DNA of 64,000 bases from Fragilariopsis cylindrus CCMP1102 (GCA_900095095.1 FMBT01000302.1:248001-312000), one strand, 5' to 3'; counted from the stretch's first letter, positions 11,150 to 22,935 are shown. Notes: generated by a model not told the origin, from the letters alone. Made by a program: numbers and translations.

Positions 11150-11710
11150 TTTTTCTTTTTTATCTCCCCAATTTACAGAAGTTTCGAAGTTCGCGGTAGT
11201 TTCGGACATTTCGCGGAATGATCGTGTCCATTTTGAAACGGATGCATTAGCGCTTCGCAGCATTTACAGTACGAATTTACTATCGCCATTTATCGATCTT
11301 GTCTTGCGAAAATTATCAATGCTATAAATCATTTCGGCTATTTAGATGTTATACTTCAACTACGCAGTTATAAAACTGAGGTTTCGAAATTCACGGAATA
11401 ATTCTTCTGTTGAATGTAGTTTCGGAAGTTCGCAGAATGATCGAGCCATTTTGAAACGAATGCATTGGCGGTTCGCATTCACAGTACGAATTACTATCGC
11501 CAATTACACATCTTGTATTGGGGAAATTATGATTTCTATAAATCATTTCAGTTATTTAGATGTTATACTTCAATTAGGCATTTTGAAACGGATGCGTTAG
11601 CAGTTCGCATTCACAAATTACTATCGCCATTTATCAATCTTGTCTTGCGAAAATTATGATTGCCATAGATAATTTCGGCTACTTAGATGTTATACTTGAA
11701 CCAGGTAGAC
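11150..11710. repeat. Three diverged tandem copies of a 130-215-base repeat
   Basis: CATTTTGAAACGRATGCRTT occurs at about 11,231, 11,449 and 11,580, and TTAGATGTTATACTT at about 11,341, 11,555 and 11,685. Between them each copy has TACTATCGCCA and a TAAATCATTTCGG-like segment. The third copy is shortened. Small ORFs follow the repeat and are not called. Confidence 0.75.
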
Positions 11711-11941
11711 ATAAAACAGAGAGTCCAAAATGACTTTCAAGATCGTACCCAATCAATACGATAAGAACCCAACGAGGGATCTGCAGATCAAATTCACGTA
11801 TTCGGCAAATTGTCGTAAGAGCAAAGAAATGAACCGTTTTTGATTTATATCCATCAATTCTCACAAAAACATCTACTCTCGACTTCAAAAGCACTTTCCG
11901 ATATAAAGTAAACTAGTAAACTAGCTCAGACAACAAACAAG

Positions 11942-13303
11942 ATGAAATTCAGCCAACTTATACTCAACTTCGCCATTCTTGCTACCGTCGTCATCTCCTC
12001 TGACGCATGCGGAAACAAGAATGGTAAATTCAAAATCAAGAATAATGACTCGAAAAAGACATGTAACCAATGGGCAAAAGATGGAAAGTGTAACAAAAAA
12101 CTCGATTCCGGTAAGAAAGTTAAAGATAAATGTAAAAAAGCTTGTGGTAAATGTCCAACGGAATCACCAACAGCATCTCCTTCAGAATTCATTAATGTTG
12201 GAAATGAATGCCAGAACGATTCTACTTTTGCATTCGATGGAAAAGCCGATAACGATTGTGACTGGGTGGCCTTGAAGAAGAATAAACGATGTAAGAAGAC
12301 TGACCCAGATACCCAAGTGAAAGTTGAAGATTCGTGTCCAGGCGTGTGTAAGGAAAGTTGTAAGACCTCGAGTCCTACCGATTCTCCTACAGAATTCACT
12401 GATGTTGGAAATGAATGCCAGAACGATTCTACTTTTGCATTCGACGGAAAACCCGATAACGACTGTGACTGGGTGACCTTGAAGAAGAATAAACGATGTA
12501 AGAAGACTGACCCAGTAACCGAAGTGAAAGTTGAAGACTCGTGTCCAGGCGTGTGTAAGGAAAGTTGTGAGATCTCGAGTCCGACCGATTCCCCAACTTT
12601 AATTCGTGGGGATTGCCAGAACGATTCTACTTTTGCATTCGACGGAAATACCGCTAACGATTGTGACTGGGTGTCCTTGAAGAAGAGTAAACGGTGTATT
12701 AAGACTGACCCAGTAACCGAAGAGAAAGTTAAAGATTCGTGCCCTAGCGTGTGCAAGAATAAATGTAAAAATACATCGAGTCCGACATCGAGTCCGACAT
12801 CATCTCTTGTTCCGACCGATACCCCTAGTTTCTCACCGACTGATCGTCGTGACTGTCAAGACAGTACCACGTTCGCATTCGAAGGTGACAAAACAAAGGA
12901 TTGTTCATGGGCGGCCGAGAAGAAGATTATTAGATGCAGTAAGAAGGATACATCGGGTGAGAAAGTCAAAGATTTATGTCCTTCTGTGTGCAAGACTAAG
13001 TGTCAGAATACATCAAGTCCTACATTATCGCCAACAAGTTCGTCGTTCCCTACTGCTTCGCCAACCGCATCTCCATCTGAGACCACCGACCCTACGAAGT
13101 CGCCTACTGTTGCACCATCAGCTACTGCAAGTGGAAGTGGAAGTGGTATTGCACCAGCTCCAACTGCAACACCAACATCAGGTGGTACATTTCCAACAGC
13201 TAGTCCAAACCCAACATTGAATGATACCACCGACCCTACGACGTCGCCTACTGCTGCACCGACTGCAAGTCTCTACCCTAGTAGTAACCCAACAAGTGAT
13301 TAA
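11942..13303 (+). CDS. Secreted Cys-rich repeat protein with SPT-rich mucin-like tail
   Basis: The ORF encodes 453 residues. It starts with a signal peptide (MKFSQLILNFAILATVVISSDA) and then a first Cys-rich module (about 23-71, ending KKACGKC, ShKT-like spacing). Four copies follow of a ~52-residue module with the pattern (N/R)-x-CQ-DSTFAF-(D/E)-G...DC-W...RC-K...K-V-D-CP-VCK-x-x-C at about 88-140, 157-209, 224-275 and 303-355. Modules are joined by SSPTDSPT-type linkers, and the last ~95 residues are almost pure S/T/P/A, the composition of O-glycosylated wall proteins. There is no transmembrane segment. Copies 1 and 2 are nearly identical in DNA, pointing to recent internal duplication. A cell-wall or extracellular role is inferred. 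A long open frame on the opposite strand (11926-12756) is a by-product of the repeat. Confidence 0.85.
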   Translation: MKFSQLILNFAILATVVISSDACGNKNGKFKIKNNDSKKTCNQWAKDGKCNKKLDSGKKVKDKCKKACGKCPTESPTASPSEFINVGNECQNDSTFAFDGKADNDCDWVALKKNKRCKKTDPDTQVKVEDSCPGVCKESCKTSSPTDSPTEFTDVGNECQNDSTFAFDGKPDNDCDWVTLKKNKRCKKTDPVTEVKVEDSCPGVCKESCEISSPTDSPTLIRGDCQNDSTFAFDGNTANDCDWVSLKKSKRCIKTDPVTEEKVKDSCPSVCKNKCKNTSSPTSSPTSSLVPTDTPSFSPTDRRDCQDSTTFAFEGDKTKDCSWAAEKKIIRCSKKDTSGEKVKDLCPSVCKTKCQNTSSPTLSPTSSSFPTASPTASPSETTDPTKSPTVAPSATASGSGSGIAPAPTATPTSGGTFPTASPNPTLNDTTDPTTSPTAAPTASLYPSSNPTSD

Positions 13304-14838
13304 ATCCAAGTTTAAAAAGGAAACGAAATACAACTTACAATTCTAGCCTCAAGGAAGTAGACGTATAATTGAGGATACCTATATAAATAAATACAAGTTT
13401 AGGAGTAAAATACAATTAAATGATTCTAAAAAATTCATGCTAAAAATAATCGATAACTTCTTATTGTTAGGTTGTGTTTTCTAGCTCGTACAATACAGTA
13501 TTCTCGCAACATTGTCTATGGTCCAATTAAATGAATAGTTAAAATATTTGATATAGTAGCAAAATACGATTATGTTCCTACTTCCGTACATTAATTTCTG
13601 GTCATTTAGATCTACACATGTGGTATTGACTGAGACGATGAAGAAGAAAATGAACTCGGTAGTGTTATTTCCTTTACTTATGCATACTTGCATCGCAGTA
13701 TTTGAATTCTTCATGATAAATCTAGTATAATGGGATGGAAATGATAGGTCCTTTCTTTTAGCTGAATATCGAGGTAAATATTATGGAACTATTATTACTA
13801 TGTTCAGACTTTTTACCTTGTTATGCGTTGCATACCGGTATTACAGTATGCCACTACTACTATACTACTACTGGACTACAAGCAGCTAATAGATAGTAAT
13901 TCTCCAGTGTATATTTGTAGTCTTATTTCTCCGTGTTTATCTCGAGGATCTAAATTAAACAAACAATCTATTAGCGCGACAAGCCCTGCAGAATTTCAAA
14001 GCACATCTTTGTCGAATTACAGTAATTGATTGGCGATTCTTGATTTCATTACTTGTACTTCTCGGGTTAAAACTAATTTGTCCCCCCCCCCCCCTCCAAC
14101 TTATCCACGACTGGTCAAGATTCGATGAATCGAGTCGAAAATCGTAATGAATCTTGCATAATGATTTTCGTCACTTCATCACGTGCTACAATTGTGCCGG
14201 TAAGAACGGAAGCAGTTATCTTATGTGCGCGCGCCAAAAAAATATCTCTTTAATTTTATCCTTCGCCTGCATGAGCTAACATGAGATACTAGCTAGTAGG
14301 ATTGGTATCGACAAAAGAACGACAACAAGCAACAAAAGTACATAAAAGAGATGATAGAGATATTACTACAACTAGATAGAGTGTGAGAGAGACGAACAAG
14401 GAGTTTAATGTACGAAAGACTAGTACTATCGTTCGTAAGTAGGTTGCATTATCATCATCAGGTACGTAGATTCATTCTGTTCAAGAGGAAAGAGGACGGG
14501 ATATGGGAATATGACACACAAAATTAGTATTACTGTATAAATCGTACACGTGCCTACCTACTATTACTGCCATTTTATACTGTATGTTCTTATCATCACA
14601 GCCATTTTCATCATCGTCGTCGGGTTCGATATCATTCTCATTCCCATGCAGACCGTGAAATCGTTTATCTCCTATTCGTTTAATAGTAAGAAGAAGAACT
14701 GTAGCAAAAGCAAGCAGTAGTTGTTAAGGCAAAAAAAAAAAAAAAAAATCATCATCACCTAGTAAAGGTACAGGTGCGTGGACAAGGACAACAGTGTCGT
14801 AAAATTAGAAGAATCTAATAGTTCGTCATCAACTATAC
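13304..14838. other. Long intergenic region, no gene supported
   Basis: It contains the 3' region of the Cys-rich gene, a run of 13 C at 14082-14094, the palindrome TACTAGCTAGTA at 14287-14298, and a run of 18 A near 14,731-14,748. Short ORFs at 13,481-13,714 (-) and 13,823-14,029 (+) have no recognisable content. The end of the segment may include untranslated exons of the kinase gene. Confidence 0.4.
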
Positions 14839-17493
14839 GTATGTCGTCAGATAATAAAGCACCAGCATCACCGCCCCCTGTTTATAAGAAAAATGGGACA
14901 CGGACTTATAATAGTAGTAATGTCCTAGTAGTGTACTAAAACCGAACGTAGCACAACATAGTAGACAAGTAAGTTTTACTGGTAAAGATCATCATCTTGT
15001 CATACCGGGCAATACTATTGACGAGAACAACGTCAGAAGAAGCTCATTGAAATCAATTGATTCGACTGGATCGTCAGCATGTACAAGTACAAGTACAAGT
15101 ACAATAAGTAATGGAACAACACAAATAATGAGTATTCCATCACTCCATCATTCATTAATGAGAACACAAAAGAAAAAAGATCCATATCGATATTATGATA
15201 TTATTAAGATCATGGGTGATGGATCAATGGGTTCAGTTGCTATGGTCAAGAAACGTAAATCAGCTATTGGAGGTTCGGCACGTAAATTATATGTAACTAA
15301 CGAAAAACAACATCGAAGAAATGGAATTTTGAAATATTTCCATGTTTACTTACATTCTGTCTACCTATAAGGATGGTGTGATACAAGAAGAAGAAACAAA
15401 AGATGGTGCATTCACGACCTCAATTGATCCAACTCTGTCAATGTCTAATGACAGTGGTTTTAGTGGAATTACAATGGATCAAAGTATCACTGTATCTAGT
15501 GATAGTGGTAGTAACGATGATGATGATGATGATAGTGGTACTATCGGCGCAACATCGAAAGGTAGTAGTCATTCATCTATGATATCATTTGGTGGTAATA
15601 AAAAATATGGTGTCATATATGCATTAAAAAGTATTGTTATGGATCGTGTAAGTGATCCAATATTTATAAAAGAATTACAAAATGAAATATCTATATTAAA
15701 AACATTAGATCATCCAAATATATGTAAAGCAATTGAAACATATGAATATCAGAAAAAATTATATTTAGTATTAGAATTATGTAGTGGTGGTGATTTATAT
15801 TCACGTGATCCATATACAGAATATCAAGCAAAATATATTACTAGATCTTTATTAGATGCATGTGCTTATATGCATAGAAAAAATATTACACATCGTGATC
15901 GTAAGTACAAATGAACTGCAGACATGCCTATCTGTCTGTCTGTCTACATCCTAACAGCCTGCCTGCATACATGCCTGCCTACATACCCGACCCCTTCTGT
16001 ATTGCACGGTCGTCGGATACAGTGGCATAGCGATGGAACGATAGGGTCCGTTCCCTTCCTCTTTCGTTCGAGAATGCCAATAAAAAGGCCTACTCGTTAC
16101 CAGTCCTAATGCTAATGCTTAGTCTTTTGTTTTTGCTCACACCTTTCTCTTTGCTTGTCTATTGATTCTATTATTTCGTCTACCATCTCAAACAAATGTA
16201 AACGTAAATCAAACAAACCGTAACTATACAGTCAAATATGAAAATATTATGTTTGCAAGTCCAACATCACCTAATGTTAAAATAATTGATTTTGGTTTAT
16301 CTAAAAAGTATGGTAAAAATGAAGTATTAAATCAAACTGTTGGTACAGTATATACAATGGCACCAGAAGTTATCAAGGGTGACGGATATACACAACAATG
16401 TGACGTATGGTCAATTGGCGTGTTAGGATTTATGTTATGTAGTTCATCATTACCATATTTTGGTAAATCACGACAAGTAGTTGCTAAAAGAATTATGAAT
16501 GGTAAATTTCGTTTTAAAGGTCGACGATGGAAAGAAATATCTAATGAAGCAAAAGACTTTTGGAAACGTTATTAGTACACAATGTGGATGATCGTCCTGA
16601 TTGTGTTGAATCATTAACACATAAATGGTTCTATACCGGACAAGAACAGCAACAGCAACCTCGTGGTAGTAGTGTCGTACATCGTGATGGTACAACAGGA
16701 CAGGTTGTTTCAAATGTTGTTATGGATCGTGTCCAAGCAACGATACAAATGTTTTCAGGATATACAAAATTAAAGAAAATTGCTTTATATGTAATTGCAC
16801 ATAAAAGTACTGTAGATGAAATTGGTTTCTTACAACAATTATTTCAAAATCGATTCGATGTTGAAAGCGATGGTATAATTACTATTGATGAATTTAAGGA
16901 TGCACTTAAAGTATATTCCTATACCGATGATGAATTATGACTATGTTTAATGCTGTTGATATTGATGGTTGTTCCAATATAAGTTATTCTGAATTTTTAG
17001 CAGCAACGATTGAGGCGCATGGTACAATCGAAGAAGATCGTATCGCAGAAGCATTTGATCGACTTGATAATGACGATGATGGATATATACAGTTAAAAAT
17101 TTAAAATCATTCTTAGGACAAGATATATCATTGGATTTTATTGATGGGATCATTGATGAAGTTGATGTAACAAATGATCACCGTGTTGATTATGATGAAT
17201 TTTTAGGTTTATGGGATGGTTCGTTCGATGAAGAATTTGAACGCACGTTATCAATAGTAAAAGAAAAACGACTAGTTAAGGAAAGTTCAGCTGACTTGCC
17301 ACTGTGCGATGAAGGTGAACATGGAGAATTTTTACTAAATGACGAGGACAAAGAAGACGACAATGATGGTGATGATAACAATGATGGTGATGGCAGATTA
17401 CAAGAATCGATCCACTACCACCCGGTGCGAGTAAATATTATTTCGAACAAGAAAAGGAAAAATCAATGCGTGGGGCATGGATATGATCATTGA
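14839..17493 (+). CDS. Calcium-dependent protein kinase (CDPK) with four EF-hands; reading frame broken in several places
   Basis: The conserved order is complete. The Gly-loop is IMGDGSMGSV, the ATP Lys is in YALKSI, and the C-helix is ELQNEISILKTLDHPNI. The catalytic loop HRDLKYENIM is created by splicing a 331-base intron (15901-16231). DFGLSKK, MAPEV and DVWSIGVLGFML follow. Four EF-hands come next: DVESDGIITIDE, DIDGCSNISYSE, DNDDDGYI and DVTNDHRVDYDE. A GTAACT...AG intron of 79 bases (15293-15371) explains one change of frame. Four others, near 14,925, 16,570, 16,935 and 17,098, have no splice signals and each fits loss of a single base; the last lies in an A-run. The protein would sense Ca2+ and phosphorylate Ser/Thr. 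The start is uncertain; in-frame codons exist upstream of the chosen ATG. Either this is a young pseudogene or the sequence has uncorrected indels. Confidence 0.85.
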
Positions 17494-17929
17494 TCGATCG
17501 ATCCTCGTCATCGTCATCGTTTCTTGTTGGAGATATTTTACTACTATTATATAGTCGAGCTACAGAATTACTGACACACACCTAAATAATTCAGTAAAGA
17601 CTAGCTTTAACTAAAAGAAAGGAAAACAATATAACGCACTATCTTTCTTTCTTTTATGTATATGTATATTATTGTTTTAACATGCACTGCTTATTTTTGG
17701 TTTCTCGTTCATACGTACAGTGTACTACTACTGTGTCTTCTTTTTTTCCTCTTCTTCTTCGTTTCCTTTTTCACATACCTTCGTGCGTGTTGTGGTCATT
17801 ACTGTTCCCTATTCGCTCGTCAACGTCGTCGTTGCTGTTGCACTTCCTCTTCTTCTTGATTTTGTTGTTGTTGTTCAATTATATTACTCTTGAAATTTAC
17901 TTACTTCTTTTTTATTGTAGTTTAATTTC

Positions 17930-20097
17930 TTATGGTGATAATCTTTTTGGATCACGTGGGAACCATGCTGCTTTACGTATATTTGGTAAACCTAAAAATA
18001 ACATAACAACACGTTCTAAACCAATACCACCACCACCATGTGGTAATGCACCATTTTTAAATGAATTTAAATATGCATCATCTAGATCAACACCCCATGC
18101 TTTTGCACGTTCTTCTAGTAGATCAGTTGTATGGATACGTTGTGCACCACTCAAAATTTCTTGTCCTCTAATAAAAAAATCATATGAATTAGATAATTTT
18201 GGATTTTTTGGACATGGCATTGTATAGAATGGTCTTACAGATAATGGATATTTATCCATAAAGAAAAAATCTGTACCATATTTTTCACTAACTAAATCAC
18301 CTAATTTTTTTTCATTTTCAGTTGATAAATCATCATAATCATCTTGATCGACACCTGCACTTCGTAACAATGCACAACCTTCTGCATATGTTAATTTTAA
18401 TGTTGGATTTAAATATTTTAAATCTTCAAATGGATGTTGTTCACGTACCGCTTCTATTTCGGTTTTACATCTCTTGTTTAAACCATCAAAGATATGTATG
18501 AATAAATCACTAAATACATCTAATACTTCATCATAATGTTCTTTAATAACCATTTCCATATCAAATCCAGTAAATTCACATAAATGACGTCGTGTGTGTG
18601 AATTTTCGGCACGGAATACTGGACCAGTTACAAAAACTTTTTCAAATCCAGCACAGGCACAAACTTGTTGTTTTTGCAACTGTGGACTCATTGCCAAACA
18701 TGCTTTTTGATCAAAATAATCTAATGTAAATACATCAGCACCACCTTCTGAGGAACCCTTTAATAATTTAGGTGAATGCAATTCAATAAAACCACGATCG
18801 ACGAGTAATCCACGAAATAAAACACCGACCATTGATTCTATACGGAATATACCTTGGTTTGCTGGTGTACGTAAATCAATCCAACGATAATCTAATCTAT
18901 TTTCTAAACCAACCGTAGGTAATCCATCACTACGTTTATTGGCAAGACTATCATTACCTTCATAATGACCAACATCCGATTCTTTTTCACAATCAGGACG
19001 CATCGCATCTTCCATCTGGAATGGCATTGGTTGAATTGATCGTGTTACACATTTAAATGATGTAATTTGTAACTCAACCATTTTTTGAGTACATGAATCA
19101 ATTGGTTCGTTTGGAATCGAAACAACACCCTCAACATCAACAATAGATTCCACTGGTAGTCCTGATATATATTTAATCATATCAGGACTAATTTCTGTAC
19201 CAGTAAAACAAACTCCTTGGACTGTATACATTGTTGATCTAATTTTTACAAATACACCTTTCCCAACACTACGTGATGTTTGTAAAAAACCACGTATTAA
19301 TACTTTCGATGTATTTAATTGTGGTGTTAAATTTTCAATGGATGTCCATGTTCGATTTGTTACAAATTCACTTTTTATTAAAGGAGTGTCACCAAAATTA
19401 TCAGCACCAACACCCGATAATTTATCTGCTTTTGCTTTTTCACGTGCTGCACGTTCGGCTCTATTTGCTTCTTGCTTTGCAGCTTTTGCTGCTTTTTCAG
19501 CAGCCTTCTTGGCACGTTTTTCTTTATTTTTATCAGATGCTTCTGTTACTGAACCTTCATTCTTGACTTTCTTTTCTTTTGGTGGTGGTCCATAATCAGT
19601 TCCAGTTAATTCTTTGAATTGTGTCTAGAAATTGTTGTAGTAGAATTGTTGTAGTAGCATTGGAATTGGAATAGAATGTATAGAATGTAAAAAAATTCAC
19701 GAAGAAGAGAGAAGTTTTTTTTGGATGAGATTTCGGTTCGATGCGATGCATGCGTCGACGAATTGAATAACAAGGAAAGGCAAGGTGGAACTGGAAGATG
19801 CAGCACAAATTAAAGCGTACGACAGGCACAAACTGCCTTGCAACAAGCACAAGCTTCTGTCAAGACAATTGACACAAATTTTCTTATAACAGGGGAAAAG
19901 GTATGACTATTACATTCGTTCGGTTTGTTCGAAACTAGACGAGACGATTGGTAGACAATAAAACGTACCTTCAATGCAAGCATTGATTGTAAAAATTCAC
20001 CCCAGAATTCTTGTGTTTTCTTTTCAATTTTGGCTTGTTTGATTTTTTCACCTAAAACAGCAATTTCAGATGTAATTTCTTCTGCTGTTAATGCCAT
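17930..20097 (-). CDS. DARS1: Cytosolic aspartyl-tRNA synthetase, two exons
   Basis: Exon 1 is 20097-19969 and exon 2 is 19624-17930; the 344-base intron has GTACGT and CTAG ends, and the product is about 607 residues. The N-terminal helices (KIKQAKIEKK...MLALKTQFKELTG) resemble a WHEP-like domain, followed by a Lys/Ala-rich linker. An OB-fold anticodon-binding domain comes next (VLIRGFLQTSRSVGKGVFVKI). The class II catalytic core has FIELHSPKL, SPQLQKQQV, the motif 2 region FRAENSHTRRHLCEFTGFDMEM, and motif 3 GGGIGLERVVMLFLGLPNIR ending FPRDPKRLSP, which is diagnostic for the eukaryotic/archaeal AspRS type. It charges tRNA-Asp with aspartate for cytosolic translation. No organellar transit peptide is seen. 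Its 3' end faces the CDPK gene across about 435 bases, which hold only T-rich sequence. Confidence 0.95.
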
Positions 20098-20413
20098 CTT
20101 GATTTGATTTGATTGATTATCGTTGTCGGGGTATGTATGTACGTATTGTCTTGCTTTGTCTCTTACTCCTTCTTATTGCCGAAGAGTTTTGTTTTGTTTG
20201 TGTGTTATGTTACGAATGCAAATGAAATTCACATAAAAATGAAGGATACTTTCAAAGATGTGAAAGAGCGTCGAACCGCACGTTCGATCAGACCGCACGT
20301 TCGGTCGTGCTGTCGCGTCGATCAGAGGGACAGACGACTTAAAAAAGGGCGACAAACATACCATGGCCACGTGCCAATCATGAGTACAGTACTGTAGATT
20401 ACTAGACATACAG

Positions 20414-20683
20414 TACAGTCTACTCTCGTTAAGAAATACACTCCCATTTTACCGACTTGGTGTGTTGCTTATAGAGAGTGTGTTTCTTATGATTTCTCGT
20501 ACGGCTAGGGTTAGGGCTAGGATTAGGGCGATCCAATGAGTTTTATCGCGATCCATTGAGTCAATCACTACACCGGATCCACTACAGGCTATTTAGTCAC
20601 GAGTACCGGTAAAACCGATCTGGTGTATTTCTTATAGAGCGTGTATTTCTTAAATGTGTATTTCTTAACGAGAGTAGACTGTA
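20414..20683. mobile_element. Pogo/Tc1-mariner-like MITE with perfect 28-bp terminal inverted repeats
   Basis: The 28 bases 20414-20441 are the exact reverse complement of 20656-20683. The termini read TA-CAGTC...GACTG-TA, fitting a TA target duplication and the CAGT ends of pogo/Tigger-type elements. The total is 270 bases and there is no coding capacity, so it depends on a transposase elsewhere. Inside, a ~40-base direct repeat (ACCGA...TTATAGAG-GTGT-TTTCTTA) occurs near both ends, and a telomere-like GGGTTAGGG stretch lies at 20504-20529. Perfect ends suggest recent insertion. Confidence 0.8.
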
Positions 20684-20739
20684 GTCCTTACTGACCAAAA
20701 GAATCAACAAAGGGAAAATAAGTGATATATAGCCCATGC

Positions 20740-22660
20740 AAAAGTTTGCAAAAAGTACACAACAAATCCCACACAGTACCAGTTCTTGTTGCTGTTTCTT
20801 CATGTGTGTAACAGCAGTTCTTACTGTTGTTGATTTGATATTGTGAATTAAATAATATGTGGGACAACAACAACATGTTTCTACCTGCCACCAGAAGTTT
20901 CCAAGCAGCAGTGTTCTTGTTTGTTTATTTTTTGTTTCTTACTTATTGGTTTACTGGATAGGAATACATGGTTGGAACAAGCATGCATGCATGGAACAGG
21001 ATTGAGTTGTTCAACGCACCAGTGTTACATAGCAATCAATATGATTTTAGTTTTACCACCTTTTTTACATGATGAAGAAGTTCTTACAGGAAGTGCACAG
21101 CAGCAATAATTGTTCTTCTACTTGTTATTGCTCCTTCTTTATGGATTAACAGGAATAGATAGAAGGTACAGTGTTGGTATACCAACAACAATAGTTTAAT
21201 ACTTGTCCTTTACCTCCAACAGTGGTACACCAATAGTTTGCTACAAGAAGAATTATACAATGAATTTACACAGCACCAGTCCTCCGTATTATTCATGTGC
21301 ATGTACGCATATTCCAGTGAGTGGATCCACCATTGATATAAAAATGTTATTGGAACTCCTTTGCTTGCATGTAGAAGTTTGAGAGAAGTGAACAACAAAT
21401 TCTAAAAAAGCAGCAGCTTGTTTGGCTAACAGAATTAGAACCTGCATGTGCATGCATCAGGTAGGAATTCTATCATAGGGCAACCATCAGATGCAAAAGT
21501 TTGTAGGAAGTAAGCACACAGCAAAGTCTTGAACAGCAGCAGTTGTTGTTGTTGTTGTTGTTGTTCCATACTATTATTCTTTGATTGCCAGTAATAGACA
21601 GACCCAGCATGTCTCAGGAGTAGACCCCCCAGTGTAATACAACAATACTGTTGTCCTTTGCCTTGATGCAACCTTTATAAGCAAACTTCTACACAAGCAG
21701 TGTGCAGCAAATTCACATACAGCAGCAGAAGTTGTGGTTGTTGTTGTTTAATACTGTTTGATTGACAGGAATTGATAAAACCATCTTGTGTCAGGGGTGG
21801 ATCCTAAAGTCAAAAATTATCTTCCTCTGTCTGTAGAATTTTAGCGTACAGCCAACTCTCTCACACAGCTGCAGCAGCAGTTGTTGTTGTTGTTGTTCCT
21901 GTTCTATACTCTCATACCAATGCTGTTGTGGGACAACATTATTATTCTGCAGAAGTTTCCAGGAAGAAGTGCACAACAAATTCTCACACAGCAGCAATTC
22001 TAGTTGCTCCTTCGTTTTGTTTGGTGGGGTTGATAGGATGGAATGGTTAAGTAGTATACCTGCTGCATGGAACAGGATTGAGTTGTTGAATGTACTCCAG
22101 TGGTACATAGCAATGCATAATATGGTTGTTTTACCACCTTTATTTAAAAAAAAAAAATACAAGAAGTGCACAAAACATCATAAGCACAAAGCAATTCAGC
22201 AGTTCTTACTACTGTTGTTGTTTCTTATTGACTGGTTAACAGGAATAGATAGAATATCCAATGTTCTATGTGTTAAGGAGTGGATCCAATATTTGTGCAC
22301 CAACAATAGTGTAATTTTCCTTTGGCTCCAGCACAGCCGTGGTACACCAACACAATAATTTACCACAAGAATTGCAAAATGAATCTCACACAGAACCAGT
22401 ACCACCTTTGTATGGTATGCACAAGTTTGAAGGAAGTGCACAGCAAATCCGCCTACAGTAGTAGTTGTTGTTGTTGTTGTTGTCTTGAACATGAATATAT
22501 TGCTGTTTGGTTGACAGGTATAGTACCTGCAGGTGCATGCATCGGAAAGACTGGACCAGCTATAGATGATATAATACCAATCATATTGTGTACAATGCGT
22601 TCAGAAGTTTATAAGAAGTGCGGATCAATCAGTGATAATGCATACCAATTTATTGATTTT
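20740..22660. repeat. Degenerate tandem array of about 150-300-base units
   Basis: The block AGAAGTTT-NAGGAAGTGCACAGCAAAT followed by CACA-CAGCAGCA and a (TTG)n run recurs at about 20,740, 21,080, 21,375, 21,490, 21,690, 21,840, 21,960, 22,160 and 22,430. A second block, TTAACAGGAATAGATAGA or GACAGGAATTGAT, follows most copies. Spacing is irregular and many copies are shortened. Several ORFs of 60-130 codons appear on both strands but carry only repeat-derived K/Q/L/C runs; none is called. Confidence 0.65.
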
Positions 22661-22839
22661 TACTGACAGCATGACCACAGAAATATCAAATACAGCTAAT
22701 AGGGTAATAGTGTAAAAGTGTTCATACCAATTCCAAGCAAACAAAGATTTGGTACATCAGGTAGTCAAATACATCAAAGAAGTATAAGGCTAAAGAAGCT
22801 TCTTCTTATATTCTATATGCTTATCCATAATATCAAATG

Positions 22840-22935
22840 CAGCATTTATTTTCTATCCATATGCTTATCCATATGCTTATTATCCATATGCTTATTATCC
22901 ATATGCTTGTCCATATGCTTGTCCGTGTGCTTACC
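22840..22935. repeat. Short tandem repeat of CCATATGCTTAT-type units
   Basis: The 15-base unit (TATCCATATGCTTAT and GTCCATATGCTT variants) repeats about six times. It is an ordinary minisatellite. Confidence 0.7.

Noticed and set aside
11926-12756. A 276-codon open frame on the minus strand opposite the Cys-rich secreted protein
   Set aside because: It repeats with the same period as the sense modules and has no domain or composition of its own; the sense strand has a signal peptide and strict Cys spacing.
20504-20529. Telomere-like GGGTTAGGG stretch
   Set aside because: Only about three imperfect units and located inside a MITE; not a chromosome end. A similar short CCCTAACC stretch near 46,730 is also too short.
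21435-22666. Several ORFs of 78-129 codons on both strands
   Set aside because: They follow the degenerate tandem array and translate to Q, L, C and H runs in every frame.
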